From: Lachnospiraceae bacterium | GTDB lineage: Bacteria > Bacillota_A > Clostridia > Lachnospirales > Lachnospiraceae | Length of the DNA: 38,394 bases | NCBI GenBank assembly: GCA_017464645.1 | Contig: JAFTZF010000015.1 | Span: 1-38,394 of the forward strand | Direction: 5' to 3' | Shown here: positions 24,035 to 33,659 of the stretch, piece by piece | Layout of the letters: the number at the start of each line of letters is the position of its first letter | Position numbering within the stretch: position 1 is the first letter of the stretch | Position numbers and translations under genes: made by a program | The notes under the pieces: generated by a model | Seen by the model: only the letters and a program-made list of their open reading frames with translations | Databases searched by the model: none | What the model was told of the DNA's origin: nothing

Positions 24035-25102
24035 CTACAATGTATCCTTCAAATACTCCACATAGGCGCCAAACGCCGCCGGTATGGAATACGTCTGTTC
24101 CATCTCTGCTTTTTCCACAAATAACAAGCCCTCTTCAGGCGCTTCCTGAGGATTCATCTCCGGCTCCTCCAGGCGTACCAGATAGCCCAGCATGTGCCAC
24201 TCCACATGGCTGAAAATATGCCTGGCCTCTGCCAGCCTGCGAATCCGCAAGGGTGACAGCCTCTGAGCCCTTACATAATCCAGCACCTGGTCTTCCGAAA
24301 GGTATCCCTCCACATTGGGCAGCTCGTAGAGCCCCGCCAAAAGGCCTTTTTCGGGCCGTTTTCGAAGAATGGCCTTGTTGTCCGACACCAGCACCAAAAC
24401 CGTCCGCTTTTCCTGTTTACGGGCCTTGGGCGGCGTTTTTTTCGGAAGCTCCATCTGGATCCCCTGGGCTCTGGCCTGACATAAATGGGCCAGGGGACAC
24501 TCCCCGCACTTAGGCGCTCCGTTTGGCACGCACACAATGGCCCCGATTTCAATGAGGGCCTGGTTAAAATCTCCGGCCCGTTGTTTGGGGATAATCTCTT
24601 CCACCTGCTCTTCGAAGCGTTTCTTTACCGACTGCTTCAGAATGTCCTCATAGCTGGCGGTAAGCCTTGAGAGTACCCGCAGCACATTTCCATCCACCGC
24701 GGCCCTCGGAATCCCAAAGGCAATGGAGGAAATGGCTCCTGCCGTATAGCTGCCGATGCCCGGCAGAGCCAGTATCTGTTCAAAATCCGCCGGCACCCGG
24801 CCGTCATACTCTGCCGTCAGTATCCGGGCTGCCTTTTGCATATTGCGCACCCGGTTGTAATAGCCCAGGCCCTCCCACAGCTTTAAGATCCGGTCCTCGG
24901 AAGCCTCTGCCAGATCTTTGATCTCCGGCAGTTCCTTTAAAAACCGTTCAAAAAAGGGCTTCACTGCTTCCACACGGGTCTGCTGCAGCATGATCTCCGA
25001 TACCCAGACCCGATAAGGTGTGGGCTCCTCCCGCCAGGGGAGCACTCTGGCATGGGAATCATACCAGTTGAGCAGCGGCTCTACGATTTGTATCAGTTCC
25101 AT
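24035..25102 (-). CDS. mutY: A/G-specific adenine glycosylase MutY
   Basis: Removes adenine mispaired with 8-oxoguanine in the base-excision repair pathway. The 355-residue protein has SEIMLQQT with catalytic Glu36, the helix-hairpin-helix LPGIGSYTAG (113-122), catalytic Asp137 in AVDGN, and four iron-sulphur cysteines at 191, 199, 202 and 208. The first cysteine spacing is seven residues instead of the usual six. The C-terminal half is the NUDT1-like 8-oxoguanine recognition domain with the FSHVEWH segment. It appears to be a full-length enzyme. Confidence 0.95.
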   Translation of the reverse strand: MELIQIVEPLLNWYDSHARVLPWREEPTPYRVWVSEIMLQQTRVEAVKPFFERFLKELPEIKDLAEASEDRILKLWEGLGYYNRVRNMQKAARILTAEYDGRVPADFEQILALPGIGSYTAGAISSIAFGIPRAAVDGNVLRVLSRLTASYEDILKQSVKKRFEEQVEEIIPKQRAGDFNQALIEIGAIVCVPNGAPKCGECPLAHLCQARAQGIQMELPKKTPPKARKQEKRTVLVLVSDNKAILRKRPEKGLLAGLYELPNVEGYLSEDQVLDYVRAQRLSPLRIRRLAEARHIFSHVEWHMLGYLVRLEEPEMNPQEAPEEGLLFVEKAEMEQTYSIPAAFGAYVEYLKDTL

Positions 25103-25237
25103 TCTATTGAATCCTTTTCTATGGCATTATTTCTTTGAATATCAAAGGTTTATGTTCCTTTAGTTTACCACATATGCCGCAAAATTACCATAGCCTTGCG
25201 GATTTCTTAATTTATGAATTTCTAAAATTTAAGATTT

Positions 25238-25915
25238 TTACAGTTTTACCGGAATCTGCTGATCCAGAACCATGCTGTCCGGCTCCACCAGGCAGTCATA
25301 GGCCAGCACCTGCACACCTGCCCTGGCCGCCTCCCGCAGGGCTTCTCCAAAAGCCGCATGGGTCTTATCGTTGGGTTCCATATGGCGGATGCCCTTCATC
25401 TGGATCACAAACAAGATGACTGCCTCATAGCCCTCCTGCAGACTGGCCGCCAGTTCCCTGATATGTTTTACGCCCCGCTCTGTGGGCGCGTCGGGAAACC
25501 GGGCCACGCCCTCCTCTTCCAGGGTCACACCTTTGACCTCCACAAGGATCTTCCGTTCTCCCGCCTCCACATAAAAATCCACCCGGGAATTCCCGTAGCG
25601 GTACTCGGGACGGATCCGTACATCCCGGCCGGCACACTGCCTTTCCAGCCACTCCTGCACGGCTTTGTTGGGAGCCTGGGAATCCATGTTGATCAGAGTA
25701 TTTCCCTTGACCACACCGATCAGATCCAGAGGCGTCTTTCGCTGCGGATTATTGTTTCTTTGCACATATAAAGCCGCGCCGGGAAGCAGCAGCTCCCGGC
25801 AACGGCCTGTATTCTTCACATGGCAGATCTCTCTTCCCCCTGCGGTCTCCACCCAGGCAATAAAGCGGTTGGGACGCTCCAGGAATACTGCCGGTTCCAT
25901 ATTTTCATAACGCAA
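25238..25915 (-). CDS. sfsA: SfsA family protein
   Basis: Named for stimulation of sugar fermentation when overexpressed in E. coli; biochemical role uncertain, with a nuclease-like core. The 225-residue protein has the family patterns FLERPNRFIAWVE, HVKNTGRCRELL, the central SRVDFYV, ILVEVKGVTL (acidic catalytic-like segment) and the FPDAPTERGVKH. The start is TTG at 25915, with GAGGTG before it; an ATG five codons later is possible. It starts 12 bases after the aminotransferase stop and is probably co-transcribed. Confidence 0.92.
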   Translation of the reverse strand: MRYENMEPAVFLERPNRFIAWVETAGGREICHVKNTGRCRELLLPGAALYVQRNNNPQRKTPLDLIGVVKGNTLINMDSQAPNKAVQEWLERQCAGRDVRIRPEYRYGNSRVDFYVEAGERKILVEVKGVTLEEEGVARFPDAPTERGVKHIRELAASLQEGYEAVILFVIQMKGIRHMEPNDKTHAAFGEALREAARAGVQVLAYDCLVEPDSMVLDQQIPVKL

Positions 25916-25927
25916 ATTGGCACCTCT

Positions 25928-27112
25928 TTATCTTCCATACTCCTTTGCCAGCTTCGCAAACGCAGGCATGGAATTTACAATGGTCTTTTCTGCCACACAA
26001 TAAGCCACCCGCACATAGCCCGGGCATCCGAAGTCATCGCCGGGCACCAGCAGCAGGTCATATTTCTTAGCTTTTTCACAGAATGCATAGGCATCCGGCT
26101 CCATGGATTCCACAAACAGATAGAAGGCTCCCTGGGGCATAATGCAGGTATAACCCAGTTGTGTCAATCCCTGATACAGCAGGTCACGGTTCTTCTTGTA
26201 GGCATTGATATCTCCTGTGTCCTCCACGCAGCGGGCGATCACCTGCTGGAACAGGCTGGGGGCGCACACAAAGCCCAGCACCCGGGCTGCACCCGCAATA
26301 GCCGCCATAATCCGGGAGAAGTCCTGCATGCGGCTGGGTACTGCAATGTAGCCGATACGTTCGCCGGGCAGGGACAGGGACTTGCTGTAGGAATAGCAGA
26401 CCAGTGTATTGTCATAATATTTTGTCACATAGGGCACGGCCAGTCCATCGTAAACGATCTCTCTGTAGGGCTCATCCGCAATCAGATAAATGGGAGAACC
26501 GTATTCCTCTGATTTCGCCCGCAGGATCTTAGCCAAACGGGTGATGGTCTCCTCAGAATACACCACGCCCGAGGGATTGTTGGGGGAATTCACAATGACT
26601 GCCTTGGTCTTGGGGCTCAGCAGCCGCTCAAAATCATCAAAGTCAATCTGGAAGCTGGGAATCTCCGGCTTTGCCACCAAAAGATTGGCTCCTACGCCTT
26701 CCACCCAGCAACGATATTCGGGGAAGAAGGGTGCGAAAGTAATGAAGTCATCCCCTTCATTTGCAATGGCCTTAATGCAGCAGTTCAGAGACGCCGCTGC
26801 GCCGCAGGTCATAAAAATATTTCCTGCTGCCATATCCTCACCAAACCGACGGTTGATGGACTCTGCAATGGTCTGGCGCACAGCCACATCACCGGAAGCT
26901 GCTGTATAGGCATGAATGTCCTCCTCCCGGGAATCCAGCAGCTCCAGAATGGCCTGCTTTACAGAAGGCGGCGCCGGAATGCTGGGGTTTCCCAGACTGA
27001 AGTCATACACATTGTCCGCTCCTATCTCTGCCTTTCTCTTCTGTCCAAAAGCAAATATCTCACGGATCACCGAGCTCTTGCTGCCCAGTTCATAACATTT
27101 TTCAGAAATCAT
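25928..27112 (-). CDS. Pyridoxal-phosphate aminotransferase, class I/II
   Basis: Transfers an amino group between an amino acid and a keto acid; close relatives act on aspartate or aromatic amino acids, but the substrate cannot be fixed here. The 394-residue protein has NSPNNPSG at 175-182, DEPY at 213-216 and lysine 244 in SYSKSLSLPGERIG, which forms the cofactor link. Fold-type I length is normal. AAGGAGG precedes the ATG. It has its own promoter and leads a two-gene unit with sfsA. Confidence 0.92.
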   Translation of the reverse strand: MISEKCYELGSKSSVIREIFAFGQKRKAEIGADNVYDFSLGNPSIPAPPSVKQAILELLDSREEDIHAYTAASGDVAVRQTIAESINRRFGEDMAAGNIFMTCGAAASLNCCIKAIANEGDDFITFAPFFPEYRCWVEGVGANLLVAKPEIPSFQIDFDDFERLLSPKTKAVIVNSPNNPSGVVYSEETITRLAKILRAKSEEYGSPIYLIADEPYREIVYDGLAVPYVTKYYDNTLVCYSYSKSLSLPGERIGYIAVPSRMQDFSRIMAAIAGAARVLGFVCAPSLFQQVIARCVEDTGDINAYKKNRDLLYQGLTQLGYTCIMPQGAFYLFVESMEPDAYAFCEKAKKYDLLLVPGDDFGCPGYVRVAYCVAEKTIVNSMPAFAKLAKEYGR

Positions 27113-27163
27113 TTCCGTTCCTCCTTCATTTTGGCAGGATTTTTATCCAATCACTTAAGGAAT

Positions 27164-27192
27164 ATTTTACACTTTTGCACTGTGGTGTGCAA
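27164..27192 (-). promoter_or_regulatory. Promoter of the aminotransferase-sfsA unit, with palindrome
   Basis: On the minus strand TTGCAC, 17 bases, TAAAAT. The -35 is the first arm of the inverted repeat TTGCAC-ACCACA-GTGCAA (27175-27192), which could be an operator. There is no U-run after it, so it is not a good terminator for the MATE gene. Confidence 0.65.
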
Positions 27193-27205
27193 GAGGAAAT
27201 ACAAT

Positions 27206-28597
27206 TCATTCCTGCTCATCCTGAACCACTCTTCCCTTCAGCAGATCTGTCTTTTTATAGTAGAGCATCATAAGGGTGCTGCACAGGAGCCAGCCTGCAG
27301 GATAGGACAACGCAATGGGTATGACGGTATTGGAAATATAATTTGCCATCACAAACAGGTACAGCTGCCGGAAACCAACAAAGGATAAAAGCATGATAAC
27401 CGTAGGGGTCTTTGTATTGCCGGACCCGCGCAGGGCTCCGGCATAAATCTGATTAAAACAGCAGAGCACATAAAACGGGGACAGCCATCGCAAAAACAGG
27501 GTTCCGTACTCAACAACTTTCGGCTCCCGGTTGAAAAACGAAACCAGCCAGGGCGCAAAAAGCATCACCGGAATGATCAGTACCACTACACAGGCAATGG
27601 ACACACTCAACGCCATGCGAACACCCTGCTTTGCCCGCTTTTCATTGCGGATACCCAGGTTCTGTCCCACGAAGGTAGTGGAAGCCAGGGCGAGGGACTG
27701 CATAGGCAGCAGAACCACCTGATCGATCTTTGAATAAGCCGTCCAGCCTCCCATGGCAAATTTATCAAAATAGTTGATGTAGGACTGCACAAAGATATTA
27801 GAAAAGGATGTGACTGCCATCTGCAGGGCTGTAGGAAAGCCCAGTGTCACTATTTTTACAGCCATGTCCTTTTGCAGGCGCAAATGTGTGATCTGCAGTC
27901 TGACGCAGTTTTTCGCACGCATCAGCGTAATGATGATCAGAACAGCGGAAAGCCCCTGGGCTAAAATGGTGGCCAGTGCAACACCGGCTACTCCCATATC
28001 CAGCTCCAGTACAAAAAACAGATCCAGCACCGTATTGGTCACTGCCGAAACCACAAGGAAGTAGAAGGGCCGCCTGGAATCTCCTACGGACCGCAGAATG
28101 CCGGCACCCATATTGTAAATCATCAGTCCCAGGATGCCTGAAAAATAAATGGTAAGATAACTGGTGGCCTCCGGCAATACATCATCCGGGGTATTCATCA
28201 GATCCAGCATAAAGGGAACCATCCCTATCCCAAGTGCTGTAAAAAGAACACCCAGCACCAACGTCATAACAATAGCAGTATGCACGGTGTCGTGAACTTT
28301 ATCATAGCGCTTTGCCCCATAATACTGTGAGATCACCACTCCCGCACCACTGGAAAATCCCACAAAAGTTCCAATCAGAAGATTCATGATAGGTCCCACC
28401 GTACCTACCGCAGAAAACGCCTCGTCACTTACATAGTTTCCCACCACCCAGGTGTCCACCATGTTATAGAGCTGCTGAAATATGTTTCCAATAAACAGCG
28501 GAATTGCAAATACGATCAGATGCCTGAAAATATTTCCCTCTGTCATATCTACATCCTGTCGCTTCCCCTTAAAAAGAGCTTTGCCTGCAGCTATCAT
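27206..28597 (-). CDS. MATE family multidrug efflux transporter
   Basis: Cation-coupled exporter of drugs or metabolites in the cytoplasmic membrane. The 463-residue protein has about twelve membrane segments in two matching halves; the first half begins DMTEGNIFRHLIVFAIP and carries the typical QQLYNMVDTWVVG. The start used gives a 17-residue basic lead (MIAAGKALFKGKR); an internal ATG at 28546 gives the shorter form typical of some relatives. AAGGGAAG lies ten bases upstream of the chosen ATG. It is a single gene between the rhamnose genes and the aminotransferase. Substrate unknown. Confidence 0.92.
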   Translation of the reverse strand: MIAAGKALFKGKRQDVDMTEGNIFRHLIVFAIPLFIGNIFQQLYNMVDTWVVGNYVSDEAFSAVGTVGPIMNLLIGTFVGFSSGAGVVISQYYGAKRYDKVHDTVHTAIVMTLVLGVLFTALGIGMVPFMLDLMNTPDDVLPEATSYLTIYFSGILGLMIYNMGAGILRSVGDSRRPFYFLVVSAVTNTVLDLFFVLELDMGVAGVALATILAQGLSAVLIIITLMRAKNCVRLQITHLRLQKDMAVKIVTLGFPTALQMAVTSFSNIFVQSYINYFDKFAMGGWTAYSKIDQVVLLPMQSLALASTTFVGQNLGIRNEKRAKQGVRMALSVSIACVVVLIIPVMLFAPWLVSFFNREPKVVEYGTLFLRWLSPFYVLCCFNQIYAGALRGSGNTKTPTVIMLLSFVGFRQLYLFVMANYISNTVIPIALSYPAGWLLCSTLMMLYYKKTDLLKGRVVQDEQE

Positions 28598-28669
28598 TCT
28601 TCCGTCACTTCCCTTACATGTATTTTCAATACTCCCTGTCTCCCGACAAATCGGAGCTTTTCTGCGATA

Positions 28670-28716
28670 ACAAAAAGCGAGCTATGGAACGGGTTGCTCT
28701 TTCACTCGCTTTTTGT
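28670..28716 (-). terminator. Terminator after the rhamnose aldolase gene
   Basis: On the minus strand a 12-bp inverted repeat (ACAAAAAGCGAG and CTCGCTTTTTGT) brackets a 23-base loop, ending in a T-run. It lies 25 bases after the stop codon, and ends the rhaB-rhaA-aldolase transcript. Confidence 0.75.
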
Positions 28717-28741
28717 CAATTACCATTTCAGTTGTAAAGCA

Positions 28742-29845
28742 TTACTTGCTCTGTTTTTTACGATAGGACTCTGCTTCCCAGTGGATGATGAACTGGGTCA
28801 GATCCTCAGTCATTGCCAGCGGGCCGCCAAAGCTCTCTGCGTAAACAGCTACCTTCATGGCATCCTTCAACAGCAGCTCGGGTTTGTCAAGCTCTGCCTC
28901 AGTGTCACCCATAACAAAGGCGCCAACGCCTGCTACCAGCACTACCTTGGGAACCAGACCGGTTCTTTCGGTAAAGGCTGCCAGCTCTGTTTTTGCATCC
29001 TTTGCATTTTCCAGGAACAGCGGGTAGGGTCCGCAGTAAACAATGTGGTCCGGAGTGAAGGGACGAAGCAGGGGCGCTGCAGCTTCCTTGCTGGCGGTCA
29101 GCTTCTTGCCTTCTTTTACATTTACGAAACGTACAACTTTGCCGGTCTCCTCTGCCAGAACCTTTGCAGCTTCTGCTGCAGCCTCTGCGCAGTGGGGGCA
29201 GCCTTCGGACAGATCCGGCTGTCTCTCAACAACTGCTTCCAGCTTGCTCCATACGTCGTTAAAAATTCCATCAATCTCTTCTACCGAATTTCCAGCCAGG
29301 AAGATTCCGTGGTTCTGCAGCAGTACTACCTGTACTTCTTTTCCGTTCTTTTCTTTGTACTCCTGCATTGCATCCCAGCACAGACGGCCCAGAATGTATC
29401 CGGGGCGGCAGATGGGGATCCACAGCATATCCTCGCCTAAAATTTTCTTTGCCAGCTCTACATCGCCTTTGCCGCAGGTCAGACCATTTACCATAGCCGG
29501 ATGTACATGCAGTACATATTTCTGCGGGAACAAGTTATGTAACAGTGCCTCTACGCTGGGGCGCTTGCTCAGGTCTTCGTCACAGCGGGCTGCCATAACG
29601 TCTGCCAGGAAAGCAGCTTCCCGTGCTGCATCCTCTGCAGGATATTCCTTGGTCATCAGCGCGTCCAGTGCCTTTCTGTCCAGAGCCACAACACCTGCTT
29701 CTGTCAGGGTTGCCAGCTGAGTACCGGAGCACTTTACATACAGAGTAGTATCATCCTTTACAGATGTGTTTCCGCCGCCAGCCAATACGTAAGCCGGATT
29801 GGAGCCGTAGCGGTTTGACATCTGAAGTAATTCTGTTAAGTTCAT
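28742..29845 (-). CDS. Class II aldolase, stand-alone RhaE-type rhamnulose-1-phosphate aldolase
   Basis: Expected to cleave rhamnulose-1-phosphate to dihydroxyacetone phosphate and lactaldehyde. The 367-residue protein has the aldolase/adducin pattern LAGGGNTSVK (21-30), glutamate 99 in PSVEALLHN, and zinc-type histidines 113 and 115 (LHVHP) and 179 (NHG). It matches the N-terminal aldolase part of the bifunctional RhaEW/YuxG proteins (about 690 residues), but the lactaldehyde dehydrogenase half is absent. Its length is well beyond the E. coli RhaD (about 275). It follows rhaA by 20 bases, which supports the assignment. Lactaldehyde must therefore be handled by another enzyme. Confidence 0.85.
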   Translation of the reverse strand: MNLTELLQMSNRYGSNPAYVLAGGGNTSVKDDTTLYVKCSGTQLATLTEAGVVALDRKALDALMTKEYPAEDAAREAAFLADVMAARCDEDLSKRPSVEALLHNLFPQKYVLHVHPAMVNGLTCGKGDVELAKKILGEDMLWIPICRPGYILGRLCWDAMQEYKEKNGKEVQVVLLQNHGIFLAGNSVEEIDGIFNDVWSKLEAVVERQPDLSEGCPHCAEAAAEAAKVLAEETGKVVRFVNVKEGKKLTASKEAAAPLLRPFTPDHIVYCGPYPLFLENAKDAKTELAAFTERTGLVPKVVLVAGVGAFVMGDTEAELDKPELLLKDAMKVAVYAESFGGPLAMTEDLTQFIIHWEAESYRKKQSK

Positions 29846-29865
29846 AATAGTTCCTCCCCTGAATC

Positions 29866-31119
29866 TTATACTCTCTTGCTTAAAACTTCTGCCTCGTATT
29901 TGCGAACTTCAGGCAGCCATTCCAGTTTCACCGGAACATTGTTCTTCTCGCAGAAGTAATCCCAAACGTCACAGAAGGGATACTCTTTAAGAACTTCCTG
30001 CCAAGCCAGTACATCGGTGTAATCCTCTTCGTCCTGAGCCTTGGTCAGCTTCGCATCATCACGCAGCATTGCGATCAGCAGAGCCTTCTGCATGTTGCGC
30101 ATACCGATCACCCATGCAGCTACACGGTTGATGGTAGCATCGAAATAATCCAGACCGATCAGAACGCGTTTGTCTGCATTATGTACAACGATCTCTTTTG
30201 CGATTTCCTGCAGTTCATCATTCAAAACGATTACATGGTCGCTATCCCAGCGTACCGGACGGGATACATGCAGAGCAATGTTCTCATAGAAGGGAAGCAT
30301 TGCAGACAGCTTATCGGAAATCATCTCAGTGGGATGATAATGTCCTGCATCCAACAGGCAGAGCAGATCGTTCTTTGCTGCATAGTTCATGTAGAACTCG
30401 TGAGAACCTACAGTACAGGACTCTACACCAATACCGAATACCTTGGACTCTACTGCTACCAGAACCTTGCTCTTGTCATAGTCCATGCTGATGATCTCAT
30501 CCAGGGACTCTTTCAGTCTCTGACGAGCTACCAGACGGTTTGCGGGGATATCCTTAAATCCATCGGGAATCCAGATATTCATCATACAGGGAGTTCCCAG
30601 CTCTTCTGCAAAATACTGGCTGATACGGATACAGGCCTTGCAGTGATCGATCCAGAACTTGCGGATCTCCGGAACCGGACTGGATAAAGTAAAGCGCTCT
30701 GCCTTCTCATGAGAGAACATGGTGGGGTTAAAGTCCAGACCCAGGCCTCTTTCTTTTGCAAACTCTACCCATTTTGCAAAATGCTTGGGCTCTAATTTGT
30801 CACGGTCTACCCACTCCCCTTCTTCAAAAATAGCGTAGGAAGCGTGAATGTTCAGACGATGCTTGCCGGGAATCAGGCTCAGGGCCTTGTCAATATCAGC
30901 CAGCAGCTCTTCCGGAGTTCTTGCCTTTCCGGGATAGTTTCCGGTTGTCTGAATACCGCCGGACAGAGCATCTACTCCGTCAAAGCCCATTACGTCGTCA
31001 CCCTGCCAGCAGTGCATGGAAACAGGGATAGACTGCAGTCTCTCTAAAGCTGCATCGGTATCAATACCGATCTTTGCATACATTTCTTTTGCAGATAAAT
31101 ATCTTTCTGTTACGTTCAT
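29866..31119 (-). CDS. rhaA: L-rhamnose isomerase
   Basis: Converts L-rhamnose to L-rhamnulose, the first step of rhamnose use. The 417-residue length is normal. Signature segments include [11 protein letters not shown] near the start, [44 protein letters not shown] and [11 protein letters not shown], containing the metal-binding glutamate, aspartates and histidines of the family. AAAGGAG precedes the ATG. It lies between rhaB and the aldolase, spaced by about 29 and 20 bases. Confidence 0.97.
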   Translation of the reverse strand: MNVTERYLSAKEMYAKIGIDTDAALERLQSIPVSMHCWQGDDVMGFDGVDALSGGIQTTGNYPGKARTPEELLADIDKALSLIPGKHRLNIHASYAIFEEGEWVDRDKLEPKHFAKWVEFAKERGLGLDFNPTMFSHEKAERFTLSSPVPEIRKFWIDHCKACIRISQYFAEELGTPCMMNIWIPDGFKDIPANRLVARQRLKESLDEIISMDYDKSKVLVAVESKVFGIGVESCTVGSHEFYMNYAAKNDLLCLLDAGHYHPTEMISDKLSAMLPFYENIALHVSRPVRWDSDHVIVLNDELQEIAKEIVVHNADKRVLIGLDYFDATINRVAAWVIGMRNMQKALLIAMLRDDAKLTKAQDEEDYTDVLAWQEVLKEYPFCDVWDYFCEKNNVPVKLEWLPEVRKYEAEVLSKRV

Positions 31120-31148
31120 AGCGTTCTCCTTTTCTTTATTTTCTGAGC

Positions 31149-32561
31149 TTATTTGCTCTGAGGTTCATAACATTTCATAGGGAAGGAATCAAAGATGCAC
31201 TTCCGTGCTGCTTCCAGGTTTTCAAACTCGCCCTGGTACAGCATCTGCACAAGCAGATTGCCAAAAGCAGTTGCCTCGCCCGGGCCTGCATAAACAGTCT
31301 TGCCGGTTGCATTGGCTGTCAGCTGGTTCAGATACTCCGCATTGGAGCCGCCGCCTACAATATACAGGCCTGCGTACTTCTCACCTGTCAGCGCCTCGAT
31401 CTGCTCTGCGGTCCGTCCGTAGCACTCTGCCAGGCTCTGGTAGATCACACATGCCAGCTCGCCCGGTGTCTGAGGAACGGTCTGTCCGCTCTCCTTACAT
31501 GCAGCCTGAATCTCCTCCAGCATGCAGTCGGGAGATAAGAATCTGGCCGCATCCACATCTACGCGGCTTGCAAAATCCTTGCACTCCTCAGCCATCTCAC
31601 ACAGCTCTGCGAAAGAATGCTTCTTGCCCAGATCTCTGCGCAGGGACTGGATCATCCAAAGTCCCATGATATTTTTCAGATAACGGAAGCGGTACTCGTA
31701 GCCGCCCTCATTGGTCAGGTTTGCCGCCATGCTCTCGGGACTGCAGTCTGCTTGCCGCAGCTCGGTTCCCATAAGAGACCAGGTACCGGAACTTATGTAT
31801 AAGAATTTGTCCTGCAGGGCAGGTACTGCCAACACTGCAGATCCCGTGTCATGAGTTGCCGGCAGAACCACCTGACAATCATATCCCACTTCTGCCTGGA
31901 TCTCTGGAAGCAGATTGCCCAGCAGAGTTCCCGGAAGTGCGATCTTCGGGAAGATCTTTGCAGGATATCCCAGCATCTCAAGCAGTTCGAAATCCCATTC
32001 CTTGGTCACCGGGCTCACCAGCTGTGTAGTAGTGGCATTGGTGTACTCACAGCACTTCTCGCCGGTCAGCAGGAAGTGGAAGTAGTCCGGAATCATCAAA
32101 AAGGTTTCGGCCTGCTCCAGGTACTCCGGAGTCTGCTGCTTCACTGCCATCAACTGATAAACCGTATTAAAAATCTGTTTCTGGATACCGGTCCGCGCGT
32201 AGAGCTGATCCAGAGGCAGAATCTCATAAACCTTGTCATCCATACCGGTGGTGCGCTTGTCACGATACCCCACCGTATTTCCTAACACCCGATCGTCCTT
32301 ATCCAGCAGGGCAAAATCCACTGCCCAGGTATCAATACCCATGGTAGTCGGCACTTTTCCGATCTCTTTACAGCGCTTCATACCAGCCAGAATGGATGCA
32401 AACAGCTCCTTTGTATTCCAACACAGATAACCATCCTTATTTTCCATTCCATTTTCAAAGCGGTACACTTCTTCCTGTACCAGCTTTCCATTTTCTTTCC
32501 AGCCCAGGATATGACGGCCGCTGGATGCGCCGATATCCACCGCTAAATGGTATACTCCCAT
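31149..32561 (-). CDS. rhaB: Rhamnulokinase
   Basis: Phosphorylates L-rhamnulose with ATP, second step of the rhamnose pathway. The 470-residue protein is of the FGGY kinase family with [11 protein letters not shown] at the start, [13 protein letters not shown] with the catalytic aspartate, and the ATP-binding region around [10 protein letters not shown] and [14 protein letters not shown] at 32561 follows AGGAGG by seven bases; an in-frame codon at 32606 would add 15 unrelated residues. It is the first gene of the unit. No confident -35/-10 could be set in front of it. Confidence 0.96.
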   Translation of the reverse strand: MGVYHLAVDIGASSGRHILGWKENGKLVQEEVYRFENGMENKDGYLCWNTKELFASILAGMKRCKEIGKVPTTMGIDTWAVDFALLDKDDRVLGNTVGYRDKRTTGMDDKVYEILPLDQLYARTGIQKQIFNTVYQLMAVKQQTPEYLEQAETFLMIPDYFHFLLTGEKCCEYTNATTTQLVSPVTKEWDFELLEMLGYPAKIFPKIALPGTLLGNLLPEIQAEVGYDCQVVLPATHDTGSAVLAVPALQDKFLYISSGTWSLMGTELRQADCSPESMAANLTNEGGYEYRFRYLKNIMGLWMIQSLRRDLGKKHSFAELCEMAEECKDFASRVDVDAARFLSPDCMLEEIQAACKESGQTVPQTPGELACVIYQSLAECYGRTAEQIEALTGEKYAGLYIVGGGSNAEYLNQLTANATGKTVYAGPGEATAFGNLLVQMLYQGEFENLEAARKCIFDSFPMKCYEPQSK

Positions 32562-32645
32562 ATGGTTCCTCCTCTCAAATTTTCTTGAAATAGTTTTTGC
32601 ACGCAATCATACATCATCATTGTAACAGACAAGACCGCAAAATAC

Positions 32646-32676
32646 AAGGACGGTATTTTTCAAAAACACCGTCCTT
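32646..32676 (-). terminator. Terminator after the AraC-type regulator
   Basis: A 9-bp stem AAGGACGGT and ACCGTCCTT closed over complementary T and A runs gives a strong hairpin, with GTATTTTG after it on the minus strand. It separates the regulator from rhaB. Confidence 0.7.
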
Positions 32677-32687
32677 ATTTTCCAATT

Positions 32688-33659
32688 CTATAGATTTTTT
32701 CCTCTGGCCCGGTACTCCTTGGGCGTCAGCTGATACCGCTGCTGAAATACCCGGTAAAAATAGCTGGTATTATCATAGCCCACAGCCGCGATGATATCCG
32801 CCACAGGCAGCTCGGTGGTGGTCAGCAAAAAAGCAGCCTGGCTCAATCGCTTGGTCTGAAGCAGTTCTTTAAAGGTGTGACCCGTGTGCTTGCGGATAAA
32901 TTTACTCATCTGAGAAGGGCTCTGATGAACCTGGGCACACAGCTCCTCCAGGGTTGCTGTTCGATAATTGCTTTCAATATAAGCCAGGATCTGAGCCACC
33001 CGGGACTGATCAAACTGGTTCTGATTGTCATAGCGAATCTTATCACTCATATTCACCAGATGCAGGAACAAAAGTCCCATGGTGATCTGATTGATATTCC
33101 TGCGGTACTCCTCCCCATGCACCAGGGACCAGATCATATTTTCCAGCAGATGCTGCACCGGAAGCACGTCTCCGGCCTGAATATACAAATACAAAGATCG
33201 GTCGCTCTTTCCGATCAAAATATCGATCAGAAAATCCCGCAGCAGGCTTTCATCTTCCATCATGCAAAAGGCCATATCAAAGAACTCCGGCTGCACCATA
33301 AAGTTGATAGCAATATCCCCTTCGCCCGCCGGCAGGATCTCATGAACCGCATTCTGATTCAGCATGAGCAAGTCCCCCTGGCGCAGCTCCACTCGCTCGC
33401 CTCCATCCAGAATATGGATAGTACTGCCCTGGCACATATACACCATCTCCACATAATTGTGGCGATGCTTGGGGAAATACACAAATCTGGTGTGATGGCG
33501 CACATCGATCAGCTTTCCGCGCTGAAGCAGCTTTTTACTGTCCACCACGAACTCCTGGCTGCTGGTATAGATCTGCTGCTGCACCCGGTCATTTCCCGCC
33601 AGAATGGCCTGCTCCTCTTCCGAGATCCGGCTCAATATCTCAATTAGCTTCTGATCCAT
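32688..33659 (-). CDS. AraC family transcription regulator, probably of the rhamnose genes
   Basis: Activator-type regulator expected to sense rhamnose or rhamnulose. The 323-residue protein has an N-terminal cupin-like region with HTRFVYFPKHRHNYVEMVY (about 58-75), a middle helical part, and a C-terminal double helix-turn-helix: region one near 225-265 (ATLEELCAQVHQSPSQMSK) and region two near 275-318 (PVADIIAAVGYDNTSYFYRVF). It lies just before rhaB in the same direction but a terminator intervenes. Its start overlaps the sortase stop by 20 bases, linking its expression to that gene. Target assignment is inferred from position. Confidence 0.85.
   Translation of the reverse strand: MDQKLIEILSRISEEEQAILAGNDRVQQQIYTSSQEFVVDSKKLLQRGKLIDVRHHTRFVYFPKHRHNYVEMVYMCQGSTIHILDGGERVELRQGDLLMLNQNAVHEILPAGEGDIAINFMVQPEFFDMAFCMMEDESLLRDFLIDILIGKSDRSLYLYIQAGDVLPVQHLLENMIWSLVHGEEYRRNINQITMGLLFLHLVNMSDKIRYDNQNQFDQSRVAQILAYIESNYRTATLEELCAQVHQSPSQMSKFIRKHTGHTFKELLQTKRLSQAAFLLTTTELPVADIIAAVGYDNTSYFYRVFQQRYQLTPKEYRARGKNL

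Noticed and set aside
32562..32640. Possible promoter and catabolite-response site before rhaB
   Set aside because: Candidate boxes have bad spacing (15 or fewer bases), and the best catabolite-response-like match deviates at several fixed positions.
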